A DNA stretch of 64,000 nucleotides from Pedobacter sp. SYP-B3415 (GTDB taxonomy: Bacteria; Bacteroidota; Bacteroidia; Sphingobacteriales; Sphingobacteriaceae): positions 1-64,000 of the forward strand of contig NZ_RXNQ01000036.1 in assembly GCF_004138205.1 (NCBI RefSeq). Reading direction: 5' to 3'. This document shows, piece by piece, positions 44,161 to 53,519 of this stretch; the stretch's first letter is position 1; every line of letters begins with the position of its first letter. The notes below the pieces were generated by a model that was not told the DNA's origin, ran no database searches, and was given only the letters and a program-made list of their open reading frames with translations. Position numbers and translations under genes: made by a program.

Positions 44161-47100
44161 TTAGTTCAATGTATAATCTGCAAGTAACTTAACCTTTTCA
44201 AGGAACTCATTGTTTGGATTAACACGCAAAGACTTTGAAGGCAGCTCGACTTTAACGCCTTTTTCGGCATCAAAGACGGCAAAACTCAGTTTACAGTTCT
44301 GCTGGTCTGTATTCCTGGTGTTATCCGCAATTAGTACTTCGACCTGCTGCATGAGCTCTTCGGTTAGCCGGTCTATTGAGATCTGCAGGGTGATTGACTT
44401 CGCCAGCTTATCACGCAGATCAGACAAGAGATTCATCGAAGTTACCTTGAACTCCCAGTCGCCGGCTTTACCAAAACGTTCGGTCATACGGCCCCTGATC
44501 TGCAGAAAGTATCCTTCGGTAAGAAAGGACTTAAATTTTATAAAATCCTCACCAAATAAAGCCAGTTCGGCACTGTCATTATAGTCTTCAAACATAAAAG
44601 TTCCAAACGGCTTCCCTGTCTTGGTTACACGCTGCGAGGCTGATGCCACCAGGCCGCCAACACAAAGCTCGCGGTTACGGATCTTTTCAAATTCAGCCAG
44701 CACCTCCTCGTTGGTATCACCCATTTTTACCTTGTTGGCAACTACCAGCTGTCTGACACTGTGTGTACAAAATTTATCAAGCTCAAGGCGATAGTTATCC
44801 AGCGGGTGACCGGATAAAAAGATACCGATGGCATCTTTTTCATATTTAAGCCTGTCTATCAGACTCCATTCATTTGCTACAGGCAATGGCGGCTCAAGAA
44901 TCATATCCGCTTTTGATCCCCCAAAAAGGGAAGCCTGCGATGTGCTCTCATTATTGATAAAGTCGTTCGCGTATTTGATCAGCTTCTCAATACCGTTCAT
45001 TTTGTCGTTCGGGCCAAGATGAAAGTATTGGGCGCGGTGAAAACCAAAAGCGTCAAATGCGCCGCTGTACACAAAACTTTCGTAGGCTTTTTTGTTTACA
45101 ATGCGTGTGTTGGAACGTTTGGCAAAATCATAAATGGACGCATAGTTCCCCTTGATCTGCCGTTCTTCTATAATGCTTTCAACCGCCTTTTCTCCTACTC
45201 CCTTTACGCCAGACAGACCGAAGCGAACTTCGCCCTGCGGGTTAACAGAAAATTTGATATCAGACTCATTCACATCCGGACCAAGAACCTTTACACCCAT
45301 CTGTTTGCACTCTTCCATAAAAAAGGCAACCTGTTTAATGTCGCTCATGTTATTGGAAAGTACCGCAGCCATGTATTCAGCCGGATAATGTGCTTTCAGA
45401 TAAGCAGTCTGATAAGCGATCCATGCGTAGCAGGTGGAGTGAGACTTGTTGAACGCGTAAGATGCGAACGCTTCCCAGTCTTTCCAGATCTTTTCAAGCG
45501 TAGCTGGGGCATGTCCTTTTTCTGCGGCCTGCGAGACAAACTTCGGTTTCATCTTATCCAGAACGTCTTTTTGTTTTTTACCCATAGCCTTCCGCAAAAC
45601 GTCAGCCTCACCTTTTGTAAAACCGGCAAGTTTTTGCGACAAGAGCATCACCTGCTCCTGGTAAACGGTAATGCCGTAGGTTTCTTTCAGGTACTCTTCG
45701 CAGGCATCCAGGTCATAGCTGATCTCCTCTTCACCATTCTTCCGGCGTACGAAACTGGGAATATACTCCATGGGCCCCGGCCGGTATAAGGCGTTCATGG
45801 CGATAAGGTCATCAAAAACGGTCGGCTTCAGCTCTTTCATGTATTTCTGCATGCCGGGCGACTCATACTGGAAAATACCGATGGTTTCGCCCCGCTGGAA
45901 AAGCTCGTACGTCTTCACGTCATCAATCGGAAAACTATCGGGATCCAGGTCAATGTTGAACCGCTGTTTGACAAGCTTAACGGTATCCTTGATCAGGGTG
46001 AGGGTTTTCAAACCCAAAAAGTCCATTTTGAGCAGACCGGCACTCTCAACGACCGAGTTATCAAACTGCGTAACAAACAGGTCAGAGTCCTTCGCCGTAG
46101 ATACCGGGACAAAGTTGGTGATGTCATCTGGCGTAATGATCACCCCACAGGCATGTATACCGGTATTGCGCACCGAGCCCTCGAGAACTTTTGCCTGTTG
46201 AATGGTTTCGCCGCCCAGATTGCCCGAACCTGCAAGGTTTTTTAGTTCCACAACCCGTTCGTACTCATCAGGCCGAAGCGATTCCTTTAACGCCTTCTCT
46301 TCAAGATTGAAGATCTTCGCAAGCTTCATGTTGGGAATGAGCTTGGCAATTTTATCAGCCTCAAACAGCGGCAGATCAAGTACCCGTGCCGTGTCGCGGA
46401 TAGATGACTTGGCAGCCATGGTACCGTAGGTAATGATCTGTGCCACCTGGTTTGAACCATATTTTCTGATTACATAGTCCATTACCCGGCCACGCCCTTC
46501 ATCATCAAAGTCGATATCAATATCGGGCATGGATACCCTGTCAGGATTCAGGAAACGTTCGAAAAGCAGGTCATACTTAATTGGATCAATATTGGTGATA
46601 CCCAGACAATAAGCTACGGCAGAACCCGCAGCCGACCCGCGGCCCGGTCCGACCGAAACATCAAGTTTCCGGGCTTCTGCAATAAAATCCTGAACAATCA
46701 AAAAGTACCCGGGGTAACCTGTTTTCTCAATGGTCTGCAGCTCAAAATCAAGGCGTTCGGCGATAGAGGGCGTAATTTCGGGGTATCTGCGTTTCGCCCC
46801 TTCATAGGTGAGGTAACGGAGATATTTGTTTTCACCGCGCTTGCCGCCGTCATGCTCATCTTCCGCAACCAGGAATTCTTCCGGGATACCAAATTTTGGA
46901 AGAAGTACCTCACGTGCCAGCTTATAGATTTCAATTTTATCGATTACTTCCTGGATATTGACAATTGCTTCCGGGGTATCGGCAAAGATTTTTTTCATTT
47001 CTTCTGCCGATTTGAAATAGTACTCCTGGTTGGGCAGACCATAACGGTAACCCCGGCCCCGGCCAATTGGTGTGGCCTGTTTTTCCCCATCCTTTACACA

Positions 47101-48585
47101 AAGCAAAATGTCATGCGCATTGGCATCTTTTTTCTGGAGATAATAGGTATTATTGGTTGCGACAAGTTTGACTGCATGCTTTTTAGCCAGGTTAACAAGC
47201 ACCGCATTTACACGATCTTCATCTTCCTGTCCATGCCGCATCAGCTCAATATAAAAGTCAGCCCCAAACTGCGATTTCCACCATAACAGTGCATCTTCCG
47301 CCTGTTTTTCACCCATGTTGAGCACCTTGTTCGGCACCTCACCATACAAGTTTCCTGATAGTACGATCAAGTCCTCCTTGTATTGCTCCACAACATTCCT
47401 GTCTATTCGCGGAACGTAATAAAAGCCCTTTGTGTACGCCACAGACGACATTTTAGCCAGGTTGTGATAGCCCTTTTTATTCTTAGCCAGGAAAACGACC
47501 TGAAACCCATCATCTTTGCGCGTTTTGTCCAGGTGATTATCGCAGACGTAAAACTGACAACCAACAATTGGCTTAAGAATGACTTCGGTGGCCGCTTCTC
47601 CACGCTCAATGGCCTCTTTGTTCTTAGCTTCCGCTGCCTTGTTATGGTTCAGGGCGTGGCTTACGAAATGGAAAGCACCCATCATATTCGCATTGTCGGT
47701 CATGGCAACGGCCGGCATTTTCTGTGCTACAGCTGCCTTCACAAGATCAGGAACACTGATAGTAGACTGCAGAACCGAAAACTGAGTGTGGTTATGCAAG
47801 TGTACAAAGGCAGCTTCCTGCAGGGTTTCTGCGCTTACAGCCGGTGCTGTCGTAATTGTACCACCCGCTTCTGCTGCCTGTTTGCGTCGTAAAGCCTCTG
47901 AGGCAGCTTTCAGGTTGACCGCCTTCAAGCCTATCGGTTTGATTACATCCGGATTGTGTTCCCTGAACGCCTGGATGTAATTTGTATCCGTAAGAAGCTC
48001 GTCAGGTTTGAAAACACCCTTTTTTATCAGCTCAAGAAAACAACGTGTCGTTGCCTCAACATCGGCTGTGGCATTGTGAGCTTCGGCAAACGGTTCACCA
48101 AACAGGTACTGGTGCAGTTCGGTCAAGTTTGGCAGCTTGAACCTGCCGCCCCGTCCGCCGGGAAGTTTGAGCAGTTCTGCCGTCGTTTCCGTACAGGTAT
48201 CGAGTACAGGCATATCCTGCATGAGGTTTTCCGCTCCCGCGCGGTAAAACTCGCAGCCCATGATATTGATATCAAAGTTCAGATTCTGACCTACCAGAAA
48301 TTTTGCTTTCTGCAAAGCAGCCGAAAATTTTTCCAGTACATCAGCTAGCGGAATTCCTTCGGCTTCGGCAAGTTCTGTGGATATACCGTGGATACGTTCA
48401 GCATCATAGGGAATATTGAAACCATCAGGCCTGACCAGATAATCCTGGTGCTCGACCAGCCTGCCCATCTCATCGTGCAGCTGCCAGGCAATCTGGATAC
48501 ACCGGGGCCAATTGTCCGTATCGGTTACAGGCGCGTTCCAGTTACGCGGCAAACCCGTCGTCTCGGTATCAAAAATAAGGTACAT
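44161..48585 (-). CDS. dnaE: DNA polymerase III alpha subunit with N-terminal exonuclease
   Basis: This 1474-residue replicative polymerase begins with a DEDDh 3'-5' exonuclease domain (about 1-195). LIFDTETTGLP carries Asp6 and Glu8, NLNFDIN the second Asp, and HNATADVEATT the His and last Asp. The PHP domain starts near residue 260 (VHLHNHTQF, His262). The catalytic palm carries PDIDIDFDD at 687-695. Fingers, a helix-hairpin-helix, an OB fold and the tail follow. Proofreading in cis resembles PolC, but the domain order and palm are of the DnaE type. It has a near-perfect -7 box and no terminator before trxA. Confidence 0.94.
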   Translation of the reverse strand: MYLIFDTETTGLPRNWNAPVTDTDNWPRCIQIAWQLHDEMGRLVEHQDYLVRPDGFNIPYDAERIHGISTELAEAEGIPLADVLEKFSAALQKAKFLVGQNLNFDINIMGCEFYRAGAENLMQDMPVLDTCTETTAELLKLPGGRGGRFKLPNLTELHQYLFGEPFAEAHNATADVEATTRCFLELIKKGVFKPDELLTDTNYIQAFREHNPDVIKPIGLKAVNLKAASEALRRKQAAEAGGTITTAPAVSAETLQEAAFVHLHNHTQFSVLQSTISVPDLVKAAVAQKMPAVAMTDNANMMGAFHFVSHALNHNKAAEAKNKEAIERGEAATEVILKPIVGCQFYVCDNHLDKTRKDDGFQVVFLAKNKKGYHNLAKMSSVAYTKGFYYVPRIDRNVVEQYKEDLIVLSGNLYGEVPNKVLNMGEKQAEDALLWWKSQFGADFYIELMRHGQEDEDRVNAVLVNLAKKHAVKLVATNNTYYLQKKDANAHDILLCVKDGEKQATPIGRGRGYRYGLPNQEYYFKSAEEMKKIFADTPEAIVNIQEVIDKIEIYKLAREVLLPKFGIPEEFLVAEDEHDGGKRGENKYLRYLTYEGAKRRYPEITPSIAERLDFELQTIEKTGYPGYFLIVQDFIAEARKLDVSVGPGRGSAAGSAVAYCLGITNIDPIKYDLLFERFLNPDRVSMPDIDIDFDDEGRGRVMDYVIRKYGSNQVAQIITYGTMAAKSSIRDTARVLDLPLFEADKIAKLIPNMKLAKIFNLEEKALKESLRPDEYERVVELKNLAGSGNLGGETIQQAKVLEGSVRNTGIHACGVIITPDDITNFVPVSTAKDSDLFVTQFDNSVVESAGLLKMDFLGLKTLTLIKDTVKLVKQRFNIDLDPDSFPIDDVKTYELFQRGETIGIFQYESPGMQKYMKELKPTVFDDLIAMNALYRPGPMEYIPSFVRRKNGEEEISYDLDACEEYLKETYGITVYQEQVMLLSQKLAGFTKGEADVLRKAMGKKQKDVLDKMKPKFVSQAAEKGHAPATLEKIWKDWEAFASYAFNKSHSTCYAWIAYQTAYLKAHYPAEYMAAVLSNNMSDIKQVAFFMEECKQMGVKVLGPDVNESDIKFSVNPQGEVRFGLSGVKGVGEKAVESIIEERQIKGNYASIYDFAKRSNTRIVNKKAYESFVYSGAFDAFGFHRAQYFHLGPNDKMNGIEKLIKYANDFINNESTSQASLFGGSKADMILEPPLPVANEWSLIDRLKYEKDAIGIFLSGHPLDNYRLELDKFCTHSVRQLVVANKVKMGDTNEEVLAEFEKIRNRELCVGGLVASASQRVTKTGKPFGTFMFEDYNDSAELALFGEDFIKFKSFLTEGYFLQIRGRMTERFGKAGDWEFKVTSMNLLSDLRDKLAKSITLQISIDRLTEELMQQVEVLIADNTRNTDQQNCKLSFAVFDAEKGVKVELPSKSLRVNPNNEFLEKVKLLADYTLN

Positions 48586-48627
48586 AGGCTATTTACAGAA
48601 CCCGCAAAAGAAAGTGATGCGGTTTTC

Positions 48628-48635
48628 CAAAAGTA
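48628..48635 (-). promoter_or_regulatory. -7 promoter box of dnaE
   Basis: TACTTTTG on the minus strand matches TAnnTTTG exactly and lies 43 bases before the dnaE ATG at 48585. No TTTG at -33 is seen. Confidence 0.55.
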
Positions 48636-48716
48636 CGGAATATGCTGCGTGGCTTTGTCAGTAAATTATCAACAGAATCATAGTCCATGGACAACGCCCG
48701 TGCGTACAGCCAGTGC

Positions 48717-49172
48717 CTAGGAGCTAAACCCTTGCGAAGCCAGTTTCCGCGTATCATAGCCCCGCTGTTTGCAGCGCGCTACGATTTGCTGCAGCAGGTC
48801 CCGGTCGAGCGAAGGCTGGCGGCTCAGGATTGAAAGGTGTTTGTTTCGGGGGTGCCCGATAACCACATAACTGTAATCATCGGCCCGCTCAATGATCCAG
48901 TAGTCTGTTGTGAGCGGCCAGAAAAAAGTCGATTTCAGGCGGGCATTGTTGCTTCCCCGAATAATCCTTAATTTACTGCGCAGGTATTTTCGCTGCGTTT
49001 CCCCCTGCACCTGGTAGGTCGAAAATACCGCGTAATATCCATCCGGATGAATGACATGTGTATGCACCGTACGGCGCCAGTGCGAGTCAAAAAAAGAAGG
49101 AATTGAATACAGTGTGTACCATCTGCCGGCAAAAGCTACAACATCCACACGCTCAACAGGTGCATTTTCCAT
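48717..49172 (-). CDS. Lipocalin-family protein (Blc-like, no signal peptide)
   Basis: This 151-residue protein carries the lipocalin first block VAFAGRWYTLYSIPSFF (Gly16, Trp18). LKSTFFWPLTTDYWIIERADDYSYVVIGHP corresponds to strands G-H of the bacterial Blc group, and it ends in a helix with an Arg/Lys-rich tail. Bacterial lipocalins bind fatty acids or lysophospholipids. Most Blc proteins are outer-membrane lipoproteins; this one has no signal peptide or lipobox, so it is probably cytosolic or uses another route. The gene stands alone. Confidence 0.85.
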   Translation of the reverse strand: MENAPVERVDVVAFAGRWYTLYSIPSFFDSHWRRTVHTHVIHPDGYYAVFSTYQVQGETQRKYLRSKLRIIRGSNNARLKSTFFWPLTTDYWIIERADDYSYVVIGHPRNKHLSILSRQPSLDRDLLQQIVARCKQRGYDTRKLASQGFSS

Positions 49173-49320
49173 TAAAAGGTCTTGGTTACAGAATTTTCAG
49201 GTTCAGAAACAAAACGATATTGTCAGCTATAAAGTTTTAAAAAGCATTTTTTTAAGCAAGGCCGAATGTATACCTTAGGCAGGAATCAAATGATAATCGA
49301 TCACCATAAAATTAGCTGAT

Positions 49321-50259
49321 ATGAAAGTAACCGTTGTGGGTGCCGGAGCGGTCGGCGCAACATGCGCAGACAACATTGCAAGAAAAGAACTTGCAGAAGA
49401 AGTGGTCCTGCTCGACATTAAGGAAGGTTTCGCAGAGGGCAAATCGATAGATATGATGCAGACAGCTACGCTCCTCGGTTTCGACACAAAAATTACCGGT
49501 GTAACCGGCGACTACAGTAAAACCGCCGGATCAGGCGTGGTTGTAATTACTTCGGGACTGCCGCGTAAGCCAGGTATGACCCGCGAGGAATTAATCGGGA
49601 TCAATGCCGGCATTGTAAAAGGCGTTGCCGAAAACATACTGAAATACTCACCTGATGCGATTTTTATCGTGATCAGCAACCCAATGGATACCATGACCTA
49701 CCTGGCGCTGAAATCTCTGGGCCTGCCGAAAAACAGGATTATCGGCATGGGCGGAACGCTTGACAGTTCCCGTTTCAAATACTACCTGAGCCAGGCACTG
49801 AGCTGTAACCCGAACGATCTGCAAGGCTTCGTGATCGGTGGACACGGGGACACAACAATGATCCCGCTGACACGGTTTGCTACTTACCAGGGCCTCCCTG
49901 TCAGTGAATTACTTGATGAGGAGACCTTGCAGAAAGTTGCAGCAGACACGATGGTTGGCGGCGCAACGCTTACAGGGCTGATCGGTACTTCTGCATGGTA
50001 CGCGCCGGGTGCAGCAGGCGCCGCATTAGTCGAAGCAATTGTACGCGACGAGAAAAAACTGTTTACCTGCTGTGTAGCGCTTGAAGGTGAATACGGCCAG
50101 TCTGACATCTGCCTTGGCGTACCTGTAATTATCGGCAGGAATGGCTGGGAACTGATCGTCGATTTTCCTTTGAACGATACTGAACAAGCCGCCCTTAACA
50201 AGAGTGCTGATGCTGTGCGCGGTATGAACAAGGTGCTGGCAGAGATGAACCTGATCTGA
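49321..50259 (+). CDS. mdh: Malate dehydrogenase
   Basis: This 312-residue NAD-dependent enzyme interconverts malate and oxaloacetate in the TCA cycle. The Rossmann motif is GAGAVG (7-12), with Asp32 at the end of strand 2 favouring NAD over NADP. Substrate arginines lie in SGLPRKPGMTREEL, and the catalytic His175 in GGHGDTTMIPL. The pattern is that of the LDH-like MDH group common in Bacteroidota. It is followed after four bases by a retropepsin-like gene. Confidence 0.95.
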   Translation: MKVTVVGAGAVGATCADNIARKELAEEVVLLDIKEGFAEGKSIDMMQTATLLGFDTKITGVTGDYSKTAGSGVVVITSGLPRKPGMTREELIGINAGIVKGVAENILKYSPDAIFIVISNPMDTMTYLALKSLGLPKNRIIGMGGTLDSSRFKYYLSQALSCNPNDLQGFVIGGHGDTTMIPLTRFATYQGLPVSELLDEETLQKVAADTMVGGATLTGLIGTSAWYAPGAAGAALVEAIVRDEKKLFTCCVALEGEYGQSDICLGVPVIIGRNGWELIVDFPLNDTEQAALNKSADAVRGMNKVLAEMNLI

Positions 50260-50263
50260 TTGC

Positions 50264-50740
50264 ATGCGGACGTCGGCACCCCTTAAAATTCTTAATCTCG
50301 AAGATGGCTTCCACCTGCTGGTGGAAGTTTTCGTTTTAGGCAAAACACATTTTGTAGTTGTCGACACAGGTGCTTCACGCACCGTTTTTGACAGCACATT
50401 CCTTGCAGGCCAGCTTGATACAGCGACTGCAGACGAGATAAGTGCAACGACGCTTTTCAGCACAACCGCAACAAGGCAGGCCACAGTCCCGCTACTTAAA
50501 ATAGGAAAACTCAAAATAACCAACTGCCCGGTTATCGCGCTGGATCTTCAATCAGTCATAGACACTTATGTTCAGTTTGGCTTCCCGGCTATTGTGGCGG
50601 TACTTGGAGGCGATATCCTTACAAAATACCAGGCAATTATCAATTATCCTAAGCTCAGGCTGTCGTTACAGCTGCCGGGAAATGCCGGCGGCCCCGGTGT
50701 TAATTTTGGGACTGAAACTGATACCGCGCTACACTTTTAA
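50264..50740 (+). CDS. Retropepsin-like aspartic protease domain protein
   Basis: This 158-residue protein has the aspartic protease signature VVVDTGASRTVFD, with Asp34-Thr35-Gly36, and ends in a second lobe strand pattern (VAVLGGDILTKYQAIINYP), which resembles the ILGxDFL motif of single-domain retropepsins. Such enzymes work as homodimers. It lacks a signal peptide, so it would act in the cytosol. It starts four bases after mdh, so the two share a transcript, but a link to malate metabolism is not evident. Substrate unknown. Confidence 0.82.
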   Translation: MRTSAPLKILNLEDGFHLLVEVFVLGKTHFVVVDTGASRTVFDSTFLAGQLDTATADEISATTLFSTTATRQATVPLLKIGKLKITNCPVIALDLQSVIDTYVQFGFPAIVAVLGGDILTKYQAIINYPKLRLSLQLPGNAGGPGVNFGTETDTALHF

Positions 50741-50784
50741 TAATTATCATAATTGCCTAACTTCAGTTAACCAAAACAACTGTT

Positions 50785-51321
50785 ATGAAGGCTCTAAAAA
50801 TTATTGTGGCGATTCTCGCCGTACTGGCGATTATCTTTTTTCTCGGCGGACTTCTGCTTCCCTCAACTTACAGTGTAAGCCGCAGCGCTGAAATAAAAGC
50901 GGCAGATAGCGTCGTATATCAGAACATTGCCAACTTTAACAATTTCAGGCAATGGAATCCCTGGGCAAAAATGGAACCGACGGCAAAGGTTACCGTATCC
51001 GGTGAAACCGCCAGACCCGGCCACACCTATGCCTGGGAGGGAAAAGAAACCGGCAGCGGGGAGATGAAGATTACGGAAGTTACACCGAACAAAGTAACCA
51101 ACATCCACCTCAGGTTTATCAAACCCTTTGAAAATGAATCAGACACGCGTTTTGATCTCACACCGGCAGGATCAGGCACCAGGGTTACATGGACCATGTC
51201 TGGTGAGTGTTCGGGAACAGCAAGCAAGTGGATGTCCCTGATGATGGACGGCATGATTGGTAAAGACTTTGAAAGCGGACTTCAGTCGCTCAAAGAAAAA
51301 TCAGAATCGGTTAAACTGTAG
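50785..51321 (+). CDS. SRPBCC-family protein with N-terminal membrane anchor
   Basis: This 178-residue protein begins with a hydrophobic segment (about 4-25, LKIIVAILAVLAIIFFLGGLLLP) that can anchor it in the membrane, followed by a START/polyketide-cyclase-like SRPBCC domain. YSVSRSAEIKAADSVVYQNIANFNNFRQWNPWAKM is its typical first block, and GSGTRVTWTMSGE and SLKEKSESVKL end it. Such domains bind hydrophobic ligands. It lies 44 bases after the retropepsin-like gene and before a terminator shared with gyrB. Ligand unknown. Confidence 0.85.
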   Translation: MKALKIIVAILAVLAIIFFLGGLLLPSTYSVSRSAEIKAADSVVYQNIANFNNFRQWNPWAKMEPTAKVTVSGETARPGHTYAWEGKETGSGEMKITEVTPNKVTNIHLRFIKPFENESDTRFDLTPAGSGTRVTWTMSGECSGTASKWMSLMMDGMIGKDFESGLQSLKEKSESVKL

Positions 51322-51349
51322 CATGCTGCGCCACAGTCGGATTAAAAGA

Positions 51350-51379
51350 AAAGGTTGCCTCCTAGCGGTGGCAACCTTT
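51350..51379. terminator. Bidirectional terminator between SRPBCC gene and gyrB
   Basis: A 10-bp stem (AAAGGTTGCC at 51350-51359 with GGCAACCTTT at 51370-51379, 10-base loop) has T-rich sequence on the plus side (CTTATTTTAT) and TCTTTTAATCC on the minus side. It separates two convergent genes. Confidence 0.8.
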
Positions 51380-51400
51380 CTTATTTTATGATTCAAACGG

Positions 51401-53359
51401 CTATGCGTCGATCTTTGCGTATTTAGCGTTTCTCTCGATAAATTCACGGCGCGGTGCTACTTCATCGCCCATCAGCATTGAGAAGGTATGATCGCATTCT
51501 GCAGCGCTTTCAATAGTGGCCTGCATCAGCGTACGGGTCGCCGGATTCAGGGTGGTTTCCCAAAGCTGTTCTGCGTTCATCTCACCAAGACCTTTGTAAC
51601 GCTGTACGTGTACACTGTCTTCTTTGCCTGCACCTTTAAGACGCTGAATGGCAGCATCACGCTGGTCATCATTCCAGCAGTACTCCTGCTCCTTACCTTT
51701 TTTAACCAGGTAAAGCGGTGGCGAAGCGATGTATACGTAACCGGCTTCGATGAGCTGTTTCATATAACGGAAGAAGAAGGTCAGGATCAGCGTCGTGATG
51801 TGCGAGCCATCGATATCCGCATCCGTCATGATAATGATCTTATGATAACGAAGTTTGTCTAAGTTCAGCGCCTTATCATCTTCAGGTGTACCTATACTTA
51901 CACCAAGCGCGGTAAACATATTTTTGATCTCATCATTTTCATAGATCTTATGTTCCATCGCTTTCTCCACATTCAGAATCTTTCCTTTAAGCGGAAGAAT
52001 GGCCTGTACATTACGGTCACGCCCCTGCTTGGCGGTACCACCCGCTGAATCACCTTCGACCAGAAAAATTTCGCAACGCTCAGGATCGCTGTCAGAACAG
52101 TCAGCAAGTTTTCCCGGAAGGCCCGAACCACCCATCACGCTTTTGCGTTGAACCATTTCACGCGCTTTCCTTGCAGCGGCACGTGCAGTGGCGGCCAGAA
52201 CAACCTTCTGTACGATCATCTTGGCTTCTTTAGGGTTCTCTTCCAGATAGGCACCAAGCGCTTCACCAACCGCCACGTCTACAGCACCCATCACTTCAGA
52301 GTTGCCAAGTTTGGTTTTGGTCTGTCCCTCAAACTGCGGTTCTGCTACTTTAACAGATACAACAGCGGTAAGCCCTTCGCGGAAGTCATCGCCGGTGATC
52401 TCGATTTTAAGGTTCTTTAAAAGCCCTGACTTGTCTGCATAGGTTTTTAATGTACGCGTTAAACCGCGGCGGAAACCTGCGATATGCGTACCCCCTTCAT
52501 GCGTATTGATGTTGTTCACATACGAGTGAACGTTTTCGCTATAGCTGTCGTTGTATTGAAGCGCAAGCTCAACAGGAATTCCCTGACGCATGCCCTCTAC
52601 ATAGATCGGCTCAGGAATGATCGGAACCCTCGTGCCGTCCAGGAATTTAACAAATTCGCGCAGACCGCCCTCAGAGAAAAACGTCTCAGAAAGAAACGCA
52701 CCCTCTTCGGTTTTTTCACGTTCATCTGTCAGCGTAAGCCTGATACCTTTGTTCAAAAACGCCAGCTCCCGCAGACGCGCTGCAAGTGTGTCATATTTGT
52801 ATTCAGTTGTCTGGGTAAAGATTTCTGCATCCGGCTGAAAAGTCTGAATGGTACCGGTACGGTCAGATACGCCAATTTCCTTTACGTCAAACAGCGGTTT
52901 CCCGCGCTCATATTCCTGGGTAAATATCTTTCCCTCGCGGTGAACAACTGTCTTTACATGTGTAGATAATGCATTCACACAACTTACACCCACACCGTGC
53001 AAACCGCCGGAAACCTTGTAGGTGTCTTTATCGAACTTACCACCCGCGTGTAACACCGTCATAACGATCTCGAGGGCCGATTTGCCTTCTTTTTTGTTAA
53101 TGCCGGTAGGTATACCGCGTCCGTTATCTTCTACAGTAATTGAATTGCCTTCATGAATGGTAACCAGAATGTCGGTACAGTAGCCGGCAAGGGCTTCATC
53201 GATCGAGTTGTCTACCACCTCATAAACCAGGTGGTGCAGACCCTTCACTCCGGTATCGCCTATATACATCGAAGGGCGCTTTCGCACCGCTTCCAAACCT
53301 TCCAGAACCTGGATATTATCTGCCGAATATGTTGACATCGGATCTTTTTCTTCGCTCAT
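51401..53359 (-). CDS. gyrB: DNA gyrase subunit B
   Basis: This 652-residue subunit supplies the ATPase of gyrase, which adds negative supercoils. The GHKL ATPase is seen in VLEGLEAVRKRPSMYIGDTG, VVDNSIDEALAG and the GGLHGVGVSCVNALS loop. The Toprim domain follows (LVEGDSAGGTAKQGRDRN, IIIMTDADIDGSHI), then the C-terminal RYKGLGEMNAEQLWETTL. Length fits GyrB without the enteric insertion. It is a single-gene unit between a divergent promoter region and a shared terminator. Confidence 0.96.
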   Translation of the reverse strand: MSEEKDPMSTYSADNIQVLEGLEAVRKRPSMYIGDTGVKGLHHLVYEVVDNSIDEALAGYCTDILVTIHEGNSITVEDNGRGIPTGINKKEGKSALEIVMTVLHAGGKFDKDTYKVSGGLHGVGVSCVNALSTHVKTVVHREGKIFTQEYERGKPLFDVKEIGVSDRTGTIQTFQPDAEIFTQTTEYKYDTLAARLRELAFLNKGIRLTLTDEREKTEEGAFLSETFFSEGGLREFVKFLDGTRVPIIPEPIYVEGMRQGIPVELALQYNDSYSENVHSYVNNINTHEGGTHIAGFRRGLTRTLKTYADKSGLLKNLKIEITGDDFREGLTAVVSVKVAEPQFEGQTKTKLGNSEVMGAVDVAVGEALGAYLEENPKEAKMIVQKVVLAATARAAARKAREMVQRKSVMGGSGLPGKLADCSDSDPERCEIFLVEGDSAGGTAKQGRDRNVQAILPLKGKILNVEKAMEHKIYENDEIKNMFTALGVSIGTPEDDKALNLDKLRYHKIIIMTDADIDGSHITTLILTFFFRYMKQLIEAGYVYIASPPLYLVKKGKEQEYCWNDDQRDAAIQRLKGAGKEDSVHVQRYKGLGEMNAEQLWETTLNPATRTLMQATIESAAECDHTFSMLMGDEVAPRREFIERNAKYAKIDA

Positions 53360-53382
53360 AAATGTGTATAAACAATAAGTAT

Positions 53383-53390
53383 CAAAAATA
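53383..53390 (-). promoter_or_regulatory. -7 promoter box of gyrB
   Basis: TATTTTTG on the minus strand matches TAnnTTTG exactly, 24 bases before the gyrB start at 53359. A divergent box for the lipoprotein gene lies about 100 bases away at 53493. Confidence 0.55.
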
Positions 53391-53492
53391 CGAAAAATAC
53401 GCCAGACGGCCTACGATGTGGATAATTTATTTGACCTGGAAGGGCCTTTCGCACAATTCAGTGCATTTTCTCGGATACTTGAATTTGATTTT

Positions 53493-53500
53493 TATATTTG
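53493..53500 (+). promoter_or_regulatory. -7 promoter box of the OmpH-like lipoprotein gene
   Basis: TATATTTG matches TAnnTTTG exactly and is 19 bases before the ATG at 53520. The TTG at 53479 is too near to act as -33, so recognition would depend on the -7 box. Confidence 0.6.
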
Positions 53501-53519
53501 TTGAAATTTATTGAAGAGA

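Noticed and set aside
45019..45789. 256-codon antisense frame inside dnaE
   Set aside because: The sense frame has conserved polymerase motifs throughout, so the antisense frame is a by-product of codon bias.
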